From NCBI GenBank assembly GCA_965232165.1, contig CBDDOY010000002.1, positions 682,001-746,000 on the forward strand: a stretch of DNA of 64,000 nt, read 5' to 3'. This stretch comes from UBA2779 sp965232165 (GTDB taxonomy: Bacteria > Spirochaetota > Spirochaetia > DSM-2461). The translations under genes and the position numbers were made by a program. Positions within the stretch are counted from its first letter, which is position 1; the number at the start of each line of letters is the position of its first letter. Positions 26,307 through 35,534 of the stretch are shown piece after piece. Under the pieces are notes generated by a model, which saw only the letters and a program-made list of their open reading frames with translations, made no database searches and was not told the DNA's origin.

Positions 26307-28446
26307 TTAACCCAAGTTCACCAAAATACACCTGCTAAATATTTTTTTAACGACCAAGAAAACGAATTACTTCAAAAAAAGGCTTAAATATTTCCCAAAA
26401 CCTCATAAATACCATAGAATATTTAGGGATTCCGCTTTTTGGGGACCTCAAATCACCTCAAATCAAAATGTAGTGCCTAACACATTGTTTTTTCTCTTGA
26501 CACTCTTGTGGCTATAATGTACCTTAATAGTATGTATATAAGATCAATAAAAGTTGCCAACGGTAAAACGAAAAAACAGTACACCTACCTCAATCTTGTG
26601 GAAAATATCCGCACTGATAAAGGCCCCCGACAGCGGATTATTCTCAACCTTGGGAAACTGGATATTGATTCTTCTCAATACAAAGCTCTGTCAAAAAGAA
26701 TTGAAAATATTCTTTCAGGAACCAGAGAATTATTCGACTTGGATGAAGACATTGAGAAAATCGCACAGCAGGTATCAGACCGCATTTTCACCAAGCGGGC
26801 AAAAGACGCACAACTAAAAGCTCAAGCGCAAGCCAATTTTGTAGCGGTCGATGTTAACAGCCTTGAAACAAAGAAAGTCAGAAGCCTAGGCCCTGAGTAC
26901 GTCTGTCATCAGCAATGGAAAGAGTTGGAAATGGACAGAGTTCTAAGGAAATGCGGTGTGCCTAAGGGAACGATCCCCTTACTTGAAGCTCTAATCGTCG
27001 GTAGAATGATCAAACCAGCCAGCGAGCGATTTACCAGGCAGTGGGCGGAAAAACATTCTGCTCTTTTTGAGCTGTGCGGCTTACCCCATTCGTCCTCCCT
27101 GAATGCGTACTACAGGGCTGCCGATGTTCTCTACCGCTGTAAGGACGAGCTGGAGAAGCATTTGGCTTGTAAAGAACAAGATTTATTCTCCCTCGACGAA
27201 AGCATTGTACTTTACGATTTAACGAACACCTACTTTGAGGGTCAGTGCAAAAAGAACCCAAAGGCATCTTATGGTCGCTCGAAAGAAAAGCGCAGTGACT
27301 GCAAATTGGCTACCCTGGGGTTGGTTGTCGATGCGGATGGATTTCCCAAGTATAGCAAGTTCCATCCGGGGAACCAGTGCGAATCCAAGACTTTTCAGGC
27401 CACGATTTTAGATTTGGAAGCCAACGCGGGCCTAAAAGTCGGGGCAACTGTCGTAATGGATGCCGGGATTGCCACAAAAGAGAATATCGAATGGCTTAAA
27501 AAGCGAAAATGTACCTACCTTGTGGTTCACAGAGGGAAAAGTCCTTTGGAGCTTGAGCCATCGCAAGAGATGAATCTGGTCATGGAGGACAAGAAAACAG
27601 GTGCCAAGATTGAAGTATTCGGAAAAACAATCTCGGATGAGCATTGGGTTCTGGTAAAGAGCGAGCACAAACGTCTTAAAGAAGAGGCCATGGCTATGCG
27701 TACCGAAACCGTCCTCCTTGAAAGACTTCAATATCTTCGTGACGGATTAAACAAGAAAAACCGCATGAAACTGTATTCTTCGGTTCTTCAGAGCATTGGC
27801 AGGCTTAAGGAAAAATATCCAAAGGCTGCAAAACTTTATGAAATATCAGTTATTCCTGGGGAGCCTGCCAAGCGGACAGGAAAGTTGAATGCGATTGACA
27901 TTAAATGGGAGAAGAAAACTCAGACAGGAAACAGTGAAGGAACTTATACCCTTAGAACCAATCGAAAAGATTTGGATGACAAAAATATTTGGGAGCTCTA
28001 TATAATGCTTGGCCGTATTGAAAACTCATTTAGAGACATGAAGTCTCATCTTGGCTTTCGGCCTAACTTTCATCAACTGGAGGAGAGAGTGCAGTCGCAT
28101 ATGTTTATATCAGTCCTTGCGTATCACCTGATGCATGCGACTGAATGTAAATTACGAAAAGGGGGAGATACACGGAGTTGGAAGACCATAAAAGAAGTTC
28201 TTTCTACCCACCAGAGGATAACCATAGAGTACATTTCCAAGACTGAAGAGGGAGTGCTGATGAATAATGAAGTGAGACTCGACTCCCGACAGGAACTAGA
28301 ACATCAGAAGATTTATGCGATGCTTGGGTTGTCGGGAAAGGCGTTGAACCGTCGGATGACGACTCACCAAATCCGTAGTGTAAATAAAAAATAGTAACTC
28401 CATTTATTATAAGGAATTACGTTTTTTAGTGGTGAACTTGGGTTAA
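26307..28446 (+). mobile_element. IS1634-type insertion sequence
   Basis: Ends are TTAACCCAAGTTCACC (26307-26322) and GGTGAACTTGGGTTAA (28431-28446), an exact 16-bp inverted repeat. The outer TTAA may be part of the element or a 4-bp target copy, since it reads the same both ways. About 2.1 kb with one intact transposase gene. Confidence 0.88.
26532..28394 (+). CDS. IS1634-family transposase
   Basis: About 620 residues from ATG 26532 (MYIRSIKVANGKTKKQ), the usual start of this family; earlier GTG 26508 and ATG 26517 are in frame. DDE residues are visible: YDLTNTYFEG gives the first Asp, VVMDAGIATKENIEWL the second, and the Y-R-E-K region reads GRIENSFRDMKSHLGFRP. The gene is intact. No ribosome site lies near the start. 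Confidence 0.92.
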   Translation: MYIRSIKVANGKTKKQYTYLNLVENIRTDKGPRQRIILNLGKLDIDSSQYKALSKRIENILSGTRELFDLDEDIEKIAQQVSDRIFTKRAKDAQLKAQAQANFVAVDVNSLETKKVRSLGPEYVCHQQWKELEMDRVLRKCGVPKGTIPLLEALIVGRMIKPASERFTRQWAEKHSALFELCGLPHSSSLNAYYRAADVLYRCKDELEKHLACKEQDLFSLDESIVLYDLTNTYFEGQCKKNPKASYGRSKEKRSDCKLATLGLVVDADGFPKYSKFHPGNQCESKTFQATILDLEANAGLKVGATVVMDAGIATKENIEWLKKRKCTYLVVHRGKSPLELEPSQEMNLVMEDKKTGAKIEVFGKTISDEHWVLVKSEHKRLKEEAMAMRTETVLLERLQYLRDGLNKKNRMKLYSSVLQSIGRLKEKYPKAAKLYEISVIPGEPAKRTGKLNAIDIKWEKKTQTGNSEGTYTLRTNRKDLDDKNIWELYIMLGRIENSFRDMKSHLGFRPNFHQLEERVQSHMFISVLAYHLMHATECKLRKGGDTRSWKTIKEVLSTHQRITIEYISKTEEGVLMNNEVRLDSRQELEHQKIYAMLGLSGKALNRRMTTHQIRSVNKK

Positions 28447-28757
28447 CGGCTTTTTTTAGGATAATAGGTTATCGGGGAATTTCTGTCAAGGGGAATTCCT
28501 GGGACGGCTTCAGCGGCGGCTTCATACACAACCTATGAGCATTGAACTTTCGTGTTTTTTTGATTTTCGCTGTTAAATTCTTCTGAGTATTCTGTGTGTT
28601 CCGTAGTTAATCCGCAGATAGGCATTTTTCCGGGCTATCCGCAGATGAATGCAGATGGAATTCTGAGGAAAGCCTCAAATAGATTTGGCCACGCCTCAGT
28701 TCGAGTAGATTTCGTACCACGCAATGGAGTTAACTGGAGGTAAAAATGGGATATTTT
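28447..28757. other. Non-coding stretch before the sirtuin gene
   Basis: No supported gene. It has scattered ATCCGCAGAT motifs near 28615-28650 that recur near 35540, hinting at a minor repeat. Confidence 0.5.
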
Positions 28758-28786
28758 TTGACACCGCGGGAAACACTTCATATATA
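28758..28786 (+). promoter_or_regulatory. Sigma-70-type promoter of the sirtuin gene
   Basis: TTGACA at 28758-28763, a 17-bp spacer, then TATATA at 28781-28786. The start codon follows only 8 bp after the -10 box, and no ribosome site exists, which suggests a leaderless transcript. Confidence 0.6.
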
Positions 28787-28794
28787 ATAAACCA

Positions 28795-29523
28795 ATGGAC
28801 AAGGGACCAATTGTCATTCTCACAGGGGCAGGAATCTCCGCCGAATCGGGTATTCAAACTTTTAGAGGGAATTCCGGTCTGTGGGAGAATCATCGTGTCG
28901 AGGACGTGGCTTCACCGGAGGGATTCGACAGGAATCCACGGCTCGTGCACCGGTTCTACAATGAAAGGCGAAAGAAACTCTTATCGGGATATGTCCGGCC
29001 TAATCCTGCGCACCGGGCCCTAGCCCGTCTCGAAGAGCAATTCCCCCATCCGGTAGCCATAGTCACCCAAAACATCGACAATCTCCATGAACGCGGAGGG
29101 AGCAGACGGGTTATTCACATGCATGGCGAAATTCTCAAGGGATTCTGCATGTTTTGCCGGGAAGGTTTTGATATTCACGGTGATCTGGGCGTGGAGGATG
29201 TATGCACCCGTTGCAGCCGGCCTGGAGGCATGAGGCCCGACATCGTTTGGTTCGGGGAAATGCCGTACCGCATGGAAGAGATATGCGGCCTGATTCAAGA
29301 ATGCGTACTCTTCATCGCAATTGGAACTTCGGGCAACGTGTATCCCGCGGCCGGTTTCGTCGAATTAGCCGGGCAGAATGGGGCGCATACCCTCGAGGTC
29401 AATCTGGAACCATCCTCGGTGAAAAACAGTTTCAACCGGCATCTTTACGGCACGGCCGGAACCACCGTTCCAGAGCTTGTAAACAATATCCTGTCCGGTC
29501 AATACGACTTCACGCGCCGATGA
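28795..29523 (+). CDS. cobB: SIR2-family NAD-dependent protein deacylase
   Basis: A 242-residue protein of normal bacterial sirtuin length. NAD-binding motifs are present: LTGAGISAESGIQTFRG near 9-25, TQNIDNLHERGG near 91-102, and the catalytic His in IHMHGE. A zinc site is formed by CMFC and CTRC. GTSGNVYPAAGF binds NAD and NLE follows. FYNERRKKL supplies the Tyr and Arg typical of class III sirtuins (desuccinylase-type pocket). Known: it removes acyl groups from lysines, using NAD, in the cytoplasm. It has its own promoter and stands alone. Confidence 0.92.
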   Translation: MDKGPIVILTGAGISAESGIQTFRGNSGLWENHRVEDVASPEGFDRNPRLVHRFYNERRKKLLSGYVRPNPAHRALARLEEQFPHPVAIVTQNIDNLHERGGSRRVIHMHGEILKGFCMFCREGFDIHGDLGVEDVCTRCSRPGGMRPDIVWFGEMPYRMEEICGLIQECVLFIAIGTSGNVYPAAGFVELAGQNGAHTLEVNLEPSSVKNSFNRHLYGTAGTTVPELVNNILSGQYDFTRR

Positions 29524-29686
29524 CGGCGGGGCGCCCTAACCCGACAGATTCATCTTCCTCCAGGAACCAGATTGGACATCTTCACAATCCGGCTGATCGC
29601 AACAGTGCCATGAGCGGTCATCACTTCCGCATCGCCATGCCTACTGTCAAATTATCTTGACTGGAAACCCCGGATATTTTCCTGTA

Positions 29687-29810
29687 GGGTAACTAAAAAA
29701 CAGCTTCAGGAAATTGACGAAGAAATTTTTGCCTGCCTCAGGCAGACCTGCCAAAGGCAGGCAGGCAGAAAAGAGCGAGTCAAGAACTCTGGCGGGGGTT
29801 AGAGCCCCCC
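29687..29810. repeat. Degenerate family A repeat, copy 6
   Basis: GGGTAACTAAAAAACAGCTT, then AGGAAATTGACGAAGAAATT, matches the family start. It jumps at the T-run to a GGCAGGCAGGCAG palindrome and resumes with GAGCGAGTCAAGAACT. Its right end reads GGTTAGAGCCCCCC. It is placed 12 bp ahead of dusA. Confidence 0.65.
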
Positions 29811-29822
29811 TCGACGATAGAA

Positions 29823-30875
29823 ATGGACGAAAAACCGACACCACAGCCGACTTCTCACCCCATTAGCATCGCTCCAATGGTGGATAAAACCAACCGGCAC
29901 TGGCGCTGGGTGACACGCCGCATCACCAAGCATGCGCCGCTGTACACCGAGATGATCACTGCTCCGGCTATCGTCAGGGGCGATAGAAACAGGCTGCTTG
30001 GCTTCGATTCATCCGAAAAGCCGCTGGTGATTCAACTCGCCTGGGATGAGGCATCCATCCTTGCCGAGGCATGCCGCATCGCCGAGGACTATGGATACGA
30101 CGAGATAAATTTGAACTGCGGCTGTCCTAGCGAAAAGGTGCAGCGGCATGAGTTTGGGGCCTGTCTCATGGCAAGACCGGAAAAAGCCGCATTGCTGGTG
30201 GAAGAAATGTCAAAGACATGCAATCTTCCGATAACAGTGAAACACCGAATCGGAATACGGTCCACAACAGACAATATCAGTAGAGAGTCCTATGAAAACC
30301 TCCTTCATTTCCTGCGCACCTTATCCGCCGTGGGCTGCCGCAAATTCATTGTTCACGCCCGTATTGCCATCCTCGACGGCTTGAACCCTAAGGAAAACCG
30401 TGAAATCCCCCCGCTGAGGCCGGAATTTGTTTACAGACTCAAGCAGGACATGCCCCATCTCTTCATTGAAATCAATGGCGGCTATAGAACACCCCAAAGC
30501 ATAGACAATGCCCTGAAACACGTAAATGCGGTGATGCTGGGCCGCATAGCCCTGGACAACCCTTGGATGTTGGCCGATGTCGATAGACACTGGTTCAATT
30601 CACCTTTACCCGGACCGTCCCGACGGGAAATCTTAGAGTCCGCCCTGCCCTACCTAACAGGCTGGGCCGAGAAGGGCGCATCCCGTGGCCTGCTGCTTCA
30701 AGGCATCATGAACCTTTTTGCAGGCCGGCGGGGAGCAAGGCTGTGGAGAAGAGCCCTCACCGGTCTTTCCACAGGGCCGCCCGAGGATTTTGCTGTCGGC
30801 TTAGAAACCGCCCTGTCCCTGATGGACGCATCTATCCTGGATGAGAAACCCGCCGCTCTGTTGAAGCCCTGTTAA
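29823..30875 (+). CDS. dusA: tRNA-dihydrouridine(20/20a) synthase
   Basis: A 350-residue protein, the usual DusA length. It starts ISIAPMVDKTNRHWRW, the DusA form of the FMN-binding N-terminus. Catalytic Cys lies in NLNCGCPSEKVQ; VKHRIGI and INGGYRTP line the FMN site; VMLGRIALDNPW is the DusA-type C-terminal barrel signature. Known: it uses FMN and NADPH to reduce U20/U20a in the D-loop of tRNA. ATG 29823 has only a weak ribosome site (GACGATAG), and the leader is a decayed family A repeat. Confidence 0.92.
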   Translation: MDEKPTPQPTSHPISIAPMVDKTNRHWRWVTRRITKHAPLYTEMITAPAIVRGDRNRLLGFDSSEKPLVIQLAWDEASILAEACRIAEDYGYDEINLNCGCPSEKVQRHEFGACLMARPEKAALLVEEMSKTCNLPITVKHRIGIRSTTDNISRESYENLLHFLRTLSAVGCRKFIVHARIAILDGLNPKENREIPPLRPEFVYRLKQDMPHLFIEINGGYRTPQSIDNALKHVNAVMLGRIALDNPWMLADVDRHWFNSPLPGPSRREILESALPYLTGWAEKGASRGLLLQGIMNLFAGRRGARLWRRALTGLSTGPPEDFAVGLETALSLMDASILDEKPAALLKPC

Positions 30876-31350
30876 ACCGTCCCTATACAACGCCCTCCCC
30901 TCCCCGTAAATAACCTGGCGCTGCGAATGCCGACCAAGCTGACAGGGGAATACAAAAAATTGGTGCGGGCAAAACTAATGGAGACGGAAAAGAAAGACCA
31001 TATAGCTTTGAGAACTCAACATAGTTTCAACCATTCAGGCATTCATGGAACCGTCTGCTGCGCCCTCAAGTTGAATTGGTATTCTCTTACAGCCCCAATA
31101 CCGGAGCGCCGCAATTCTCGGAAATTGATATTTGGGCGCAACCCTTCGGGTCGGGCTTTCCACTCCAATGCCTTGCTCTGGCAGCCTGCCCCCCGGCTCA
31201 TTGCCAATCGCCGGGGCAGCCAGCGGCATTTCCGTTTCAATCCCTTGCGCCTATCGCCATTTGGCAGGGAATTTTTTTACAGAGTTGTAACAAGACACCC
31301 GCCGATCTTGCAGGACAGCCGCTCGACGGGCTATATTTGACCCATAGGTG
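30876..31350. other. Stretch with a cut gene start and a family B repeat
   Basis: A reading frame beginning MPTKLTGEYKKLVRAK at 30927 looks coding-like for about 35 codons, then runs into non-matching sequence and the inverted family B repeat. It may be the start of a lost gene. Nothing else is supported before murC. Confidence 0.45.
31133..31250 (-). repeat. Family B palindromic repeat, copy 3 (inverted)
   Basis: Reverse orientation: TGGGCGCAACCCTTCGGG to CAATCCCTTGCGCC. It shares CAAATGGCGATA next to the GGCGCAAGGG end with copy 4, so this flank belongs to the unit in these two copies. Confidence 0.85.
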
Positions 31351-32748
31351 ATGACCCATCTGCAAGGAAAACACATCCACCTCGTCGGAGCCAAAGGCAC
31401 GGGTATGTGCGCATTGGCGGAAATCCTCATCGCCAAGGGTGCCATGCTAAGCGGTTCCGACACTGCCGAGACCTTTTACACGGACAAAATTCTCAAGGAA
31501 CTCGGCATACCATTAAGCCTATTTGAAGAGACCGAGCTTAGAAGCGATATAGAACTCGTCATTCATTCGGCGGCCTATGATGAAGAAAACCCCGTTATGG
31601 CTTCTGCCGCCGCCGCCGGCATACCTAGGCTCAGCTATCCCGAGGCATTGGGTGAATTATCCATGAACTATGACGCGGCTGCAGTGGCCGGGGTTCACGG
31701 CAAAACCACTACCACGGCCCTGATAGGGACATTGATCAAGGCGCTGGGGATACAGGCCACGGTGATAGCCGGGAGCGCCGTCGCGGGATTCTCAAACCGC
31801 TCGACCTGGATAGGAGGCGACCGGTTCCTCATTGCCGAAACCTGCGAGTACCGCCGCCACTTCCTCCACTTCCATCCACGGCACATTGTTCTCACCTCCG
31901 TCGAAAGCGATCATCAGGACTACTTCCCTGATTATGCTTCGATAAAAAACGCATTCATGGAATTTGTCACCGCCCTGCCTGAAAACGGCAAGCTCATCTA
32001 TTGTCATGACGACTTTGGCGCCCGAGACGTGGCGATAGCCGCCGGGGCGAAACGGCCGGATATAAGACTCATCCCCTACGGCGAAAACGCCCCAGGCCGC
32101 TGGGCGGTGAACCACGGCGCAACGGCACCAGGCATAAACAAATTCCGCATCGGGGCCTTTGAAAAGGAATTCACGCTCGGCATTCCCGGAAGGCATATCG
32201 CCCTCGACGCCGCCGCGGCGTTGACGCTGACACATTGCATCAATCCGAATTTCGACGTGGAAACCGCCGTGGCGGCTCTCTCTTCCTTCCGAGGAAGCCG
32301 CCGCCGCTGTGAAATCGTGGGAGAAACCGGCGGCATACTGGTGATGGATGACTACGCTCACCATCCTACGGCTATCAGGGCTACACTGAAGGGGCTCAAG
32401 GCTTTCTATCCTGATCGCCGCCTCGTGGTGGATTTCATGCCCCACACCTACAGCAGAACCGCCGCACTCATAGATGCCTTCGCAGGCTCCTTCACGGACG
32501 CGGACATACTCATTCTCCATCCTATCTATGCCTCGGCCAGAGAATCCTTCACCCAAAAAGTCTCTGGCGAGGAATTGGCAGGGCAAACCGCCCGTCAGCG
32601 GAAGAATGGAACGACGTTCTTTCATGAAGAATTCGATCAGACCGTGCAATATCTACGAAAAAACCTTCGTCAAAGAGACCTATTCATCACCCTGGGAGCC
32701 GGAAATAATTGGTCCATAGGACAAAATTTCCTCGAGGTGCGGCCATGA
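31351..32748 (+). CDS. murC: UDP-N-acetylmuramate--L-alanine ligase
   Basis: A 465-residue Mur ligase. The N-terminal Rossmann domain has HLVGAKGTGMCALAEIL; the ATP loop is GVHGKTTTTALIG near 113; AETCEYRR and SVESDHQDYF lie in the central domain; MDDYAHHPTAI is the MurC/Mpl C-terminal hallmark. Known: it adds L-Ala to UDP-MurNAc in peptidoglycan synthesis. Mpl is a related alternative, but spirochaete MurC enzymes share the AETCEYRR form. GTG 31348 is directly ahead of ATG 31351, so the exact start is unsure. Its TGA overlaps the yicC ATG (ATGA), so the two are coupled. Confidence 0.85.
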   Translation: MTHLQGKHIHLVGAKGTGMCALAEILIAKGAMLSGSDTAETFYTDKILKELGIPLSLFEETELRSDIELVIHSAAYDEENPVMASAAAAGIPRLSYPEALGELSMNYDAAAVAGVHGKTTTTALIGTLIKALGIQATVIAGSAVAGFSNRSTWIGGDRFLIAETCEYRRHFLHFHPRHIVLTSVESDHQDYFPDYASIKNAFMEFVTALPENGKLIYCHDDFGARDVAIAAGAKRPDIRLIPYGENAPGRWAVNHGATAPGINKFRIGAFEKEFTLGIPGRHIALDAAAALTLTHCINPNFDVETAVAALSSFRGSRRRCEIVGETGGILVMDDYAHHPTAIRATLKGLKAFYPDRRLVVDFMPHTYSRTAALIDAFAGSFTDADILILHPIYASARESFTQKVSGEELAGQTARQRKNGTTFFHEEFDQTVQYLRKNLRQRDLFITLGAGNNWSIGQNFLEVRP

Positions 32749-33614
32749 TGCTAAGCATGACAGGATTCGGACGCGCCGAGGGCGAGGCCGACGGTGTGCG
32801 CATATCCATTGAACTGAAGTCGGTCAATGCCCGTTATCTGGACATCCTGATCAATCTTCCGCCGTCGTTATCGATTCTCGAAAACCGAATTCGGCAGCAC
32901 CTGCAGCAGGTCTTCCGGCGGGGAAGACTGGAACTCCACCTTAGCATTCGCCATGAAACGGACAACCTGCGAATAACGGTAGACGAGGACATGGCCGCAA
33001 ACTGGATCGGAGCCTTCGAAAGACTGCAAACACTTCTAAACCAGTCCGAACACATATCACCCGGCATTCTTGCCCAGCAGGATGGAGTGTTCAGGACGGA
33101 ACAGCTCCGGGATACTGAAACCTATTGGCCGCTTGTTGAATCTTTGCTGAAATCGGCCGAGAATCAGGTTGCCGCAGATCGGGAACGGGAAGGACTCCGC
33201 CTGTTCCAGGATATTGAGATGCAATTGACATTCCTTAAGGAAGCCGTTGAGCAAATAGCGGTAGCGGCACCTCAGATAAAAACGGAAATGGAAGAGTCTA
33301 TGCGCATGCGGTTCTTAGAAATCTTAGGCGATGAGGCGAATGAATCGCGCATCCTCACCGAGATTGCGGCTTGGATTATCAAGGCCGACATCAACGAAGA
33401 AATCGTCAGGCTCACTGCACATATCGATGTGTTCCGACAAGAATCCACGGCATTGGGCACCAAGGGCAGAAAACTGGATTTTCTATGTCAGGAAATGGCA
33501 CGGGAGATCAATACCATCGGATCGAAAATTGCTAAAAAAGAAGTCAGTTATCGAGTGGTTAACATGAAAGACGCCGTGGAAAAGATTAGAGAGCAGCTTA
33601 GAAATGTTGAATGA
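32745..33614 (+). CDS. yicC: YicC/YloC-family endoribonuclease
   Basis: A 289-residue protein beginning MLSMTGFGRAE, the invariant YicC start; ATG 32745 overlaps the murC stop. SVNARYLDI near 25, the long helical centre, and the C-terminal KLDFLCQEMAREINTIGSK and VNMKDAVEKIREQ blocks are all family hallmarks (YicC_N plus DUF1732). Known: E. coli YicC is an endoribonuclease that affects small RNA levels. It overlaps the kinase gene by 11 bp. The order yicC followed by a small kinase is as in other spirochaetes. Confidence 0.93.
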   Translation: MMLSMTGFGRAEGEADGVRISIELKSVNARYLDILINLPPSLSILENRIRQHLQQVFRRGRLELHLSIRHETDNLRITVDEDMAANWIGAFERLQTLLNQSEHISPGILAQQDGVFRTEQLRDTETYWPLVESLLKSAENQVAADREREGLRLFQDIEMQLTFLKEAVEQIAVAAPQIKTEMEESMRMRFLEILGDEANESRILTEIAAWIIKADINEEIVRLTAHIDVFRQESTALGTKGRKLDFLCQEMAREINTIGSKIAKKEVSYRVVNMKDAVEKIREQLRNVE

Positions 33615-34161
33615 CGCGCAGTTTCATTTAGCCATATCAGGGCAAAGCGGCTGCGGCAACTCAACAGTGAGCCGGATTATTGCCGACCGTCTTGAGCTAA
33701 GGCATATCAATTACACATTCAGGAACATCGCCAAAGAGGACGGCCTCAGCTTCCAGGAAGTATGTGAAAGGGCCGAACTCTCTGACGATGATGATTTTCG
33801 GGTAGACCGCACCCAGGTCGATATGGCCGGCAGGGGGTCTTCTGTACTCGGATCGCGTCTTGCTGTCTGGATGCTCAAAGATGCCGATCTCAAGATATAC
33901 CTTACCGCCTCGCTGGAAGTCCGTGCACAGCGAATTCAGCAGCGGGAAGGCGGCTCTCTTAGACAAAAAACTGCGGAGACTCAGGCCCGGGACGAACGGG
34001 ATCACGGGCGGTACAAGAAGCTGTATGATATAGACAACACCGATTACAGCAGTGCGGATCTTGTTATAAACACCAACAGGCTCAACGTTGCTCAGGTAGC
34101 TGCCATTATCGAAACCGCAGCCAAATTGGTGATCCAGACCAAGCCGCCCAGTGCAAAATAG
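33604..34161 (+). CDS. (d)CMP kinase-like nucleotide kinase
   Basis: A 185-residue P-loop kinase. HLAISGQSGCGNSTVSR near 8-24 is the Walker A loop, with an unusual N before the ST pair where K is expected. RGSSVLGSRLAVWML and the LID-type arginines (RAQRIQQREGG, RDERDHGRYKKLY) fit the archaeal-type cytidylate kinase-like group. Known: such kinases phosphorylate CMP/dCMP with ATP. The Walker lysine seems replaced by Asn (GCGNST), so activity should be regarded as uncertain. Overlap with yicC points to one operon, murC-yicC-kinase. Confidence 0.72.
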   Translation: MLNDAQFHLAISGQSGCGNSTVSRIIADRLELRHINYTFRNIAKEDGLSFQEVCERAELSDDDDFRVDRTQVDMAGRGSSVLGSRLAVWMLKDADLKIYLTASLEVRAQRIQQREGGSLRQKTAETQARDERDHGRYKKLYDIDNTDYSSADLVINTNRLNVAQVAAIIETAAKLVIQTKPPSAK

Positions 34162-34212
34162 TCACGTCCATAGGTTTGACTTCTTGAAGAGGCCCTCCAG
34201 TGTTCTTCTTTA

Positions 34213-34376
34213 GGGCACCTCTAAAAAACAGCTTTAGGAAATTGACGAAGAAATTTTTTGTCGATACAAGGCGGCAAAAGCTAAGGGCGTAGCTTAAGCT
34301 TAGTTGAGTATTTTGACAACGCAGTAGCGGCGGAAAAGATCGAGCCAAGAACTAAATGGGTTTTTTAGAGGTGCCC
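34213..34376. mobile_element. Family A MITE-like repeat, copy 7
   Basis: 164 bp with GGGCACCTCTAAAAAACAGC and TTTTTTAGAGGTGCCC ends. TTTA is duplicated at 34209-34212 and 34377-34380. It lies between converging genes. Confidence 0.92.
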
Positions 34377-34400
34377 TTTAGAATATTCCAAATGGCGATA

Positions 34401-34519
34401 GGCGCAAGGGATTGAAACGGAAATGCCGCTGGCAGCCCCGGCGATTGGCAATGAGCCGGGGAGCAGGCTGCCAGAGCAAGGCATTGGAGTGGAAAGCCCG
34501 ACCCGAAGGGTTGCGCCCA
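34401..34519 (+). repeat. Family B palindromic repeat, copy 4
   Basis: GGCGCAAGGGATTGAAACGG to GGGTTGCGCCCA, 20 bp past family A copy 7 and directly at the 3' end of the acyltransferase gene, whose stop lies at 34521-34523. Confidence 0.85.
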
Positions 34520-34520
34520 G

Positions 34521-35504
34521 TTATTGATTTTTTGAATACTGCGGGGCTTCAGAGTCGGCATTATTCAATGCCGCCTTTTCAGCTAAGCGCAGCGGTTCAA
34601 CCTCATTATGCATGTCAAAAAGGCTGGCCATTACGCTGTCAACCACATGGCGCTTGATGTCTTTGCCTTCCGGCGTGGTTTCTTCCGCCTTTTTCTTGAA
34701 TTGTCTGCCGTTGATGATGTCGGAACAGGTTAGAACCATCAAGTCTGGCTCCGGCAGGTCCTTGGTCATGTCGTCCGATTCGTTAGGCGGCAGTGTGTTT
34801 CCATTGATGGCCACAAACATGATGTTTTCAAAGGTTTTCAAATAGGAATAGACCTCTCGAACACCCTTTCTTGTGTCGGGGTTCCAGGGACGATAGCGGG
34901 TTCCTGAAGGGAAAATGGTGATGATTCGTCCATTGTGACTGCGGGAAATCATCTCCCGAATCGCGGCACGGTTGATGGGAACACTGACGTTTCTCAGCTC
35001 TCTTAGCTCTTCCTGATCACTGATCGCATCCAATGTACGGCTGGGATAGATCAATATCGAATCATAAGATCTGGTGAATATGGCCGTGAGCATGTTAGTC
35101 TCACTGAGTTTCATCCCGCGAATCGGCAGCAGTCTCTCCGCTGTTTTAGGGCCGAGTTCAAGCGTATGATCTACCAAGCGGTATAAAATCGGGAAATCGA
35201 AATTACTGTAGTGTTCGGCCAAAACCAGACAGGATTCCCCGGCATGGCTCCGTTTATCGAGTTCGATAAAGGCTTCGACATTTTCTATCCTGCTCCCAGG
35301 CAGCAGAAAGGTATCAAGAACTTCCCCTATGGTGGCTTTATTCGTTGGGCTGCCGGCTTGATATACATTCTCCGGTGTGAATGAGTAGTCTCCTGTGAGG
35401 TTATTCCCCATTCCCATGATTATTTGTTTTATCTCGGTCAATGTCACAAAAATACTCTCGTTTGTTTTAGTAGGATACCTCAAAATACCAGAATTCAACT
35501 GCAT
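34521..35504 (-). CDS. Glycerol-phosphate acyltransferase-like protein (PlsB/PlsC superfamily)
   Basis: About 327 residues. LAEHYSNFDFPIL carries the HX4D acyltransferase motif; ILIYPSRT and TIFPSGTRYRPW give the later substrate-binding motifs (FPSGTR). Known: enzymes of this superfamily transfer fatty acyl groups to glycerol-3-phosphate or lysophosphatidate at the membrane. The start is uncertain: ATG 35504, a TTG at 35534, or the inner ATGs at 35417/35411; none has a strong ribosome site. The end abuts a family B repeat, so the last residues could be altered. Confidence 0.75.
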   Translation of the reverse strand: MQLNSGILRYPTKTNESIFVTLTEIKQIIMGMGNNLTGDYSFTPENVYQAGSPTNKATIGEVLDTFLLPGSRIENVEAFIELDKRSHAGESCLVLAEHYSNFDFPILYRLVDHTLELGPKTAERLLPIRGMKLSETNMLTAIFTRSYDSILIYPSRTLDAISDQEELRELRNVSVPINRAAIREMISRSHNGRIITIFPSGTRYRPWNPDTRKGVREVYSYLKTFENIMFVAINGNTLPPNESDDMTKDLPEPDLMVLTCSDIINGRQFKKKAEETTPEGKDIKRHVVDSVMASLFDMHNEVEPLRLAEKAALNNADSEAPQYSKNQ

Positions 35505-35534
35505 GTGCAACTTGATGCTGCTGCTGCCCTTCAA

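Noticed and set aside
26497..26518. TTGACA and TATAAT ahead of the IS1634 transposase as a promoter
   Set aside because: The two boxes are only 10 bp apart, too close for a sigma-70 promoter.
30927..31340. 137-codon + strand frame before murC
   Set aside because: Only the first 35 codons look coding-like; the rest is an inverted family B repeat. Listed as a remnant, not a gene.
31792..32649. 285-codon - strand frame
   Set aside because: Antisense to murC, which has all Mur ligase motifs; no ribosome site and no family pattern.
25215..34376. A CRISPR array as explanation for the repeated units
   Set aside because: The units are far apart, differ in direction and have their own ends and target duplications. 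No regular spacers exist.
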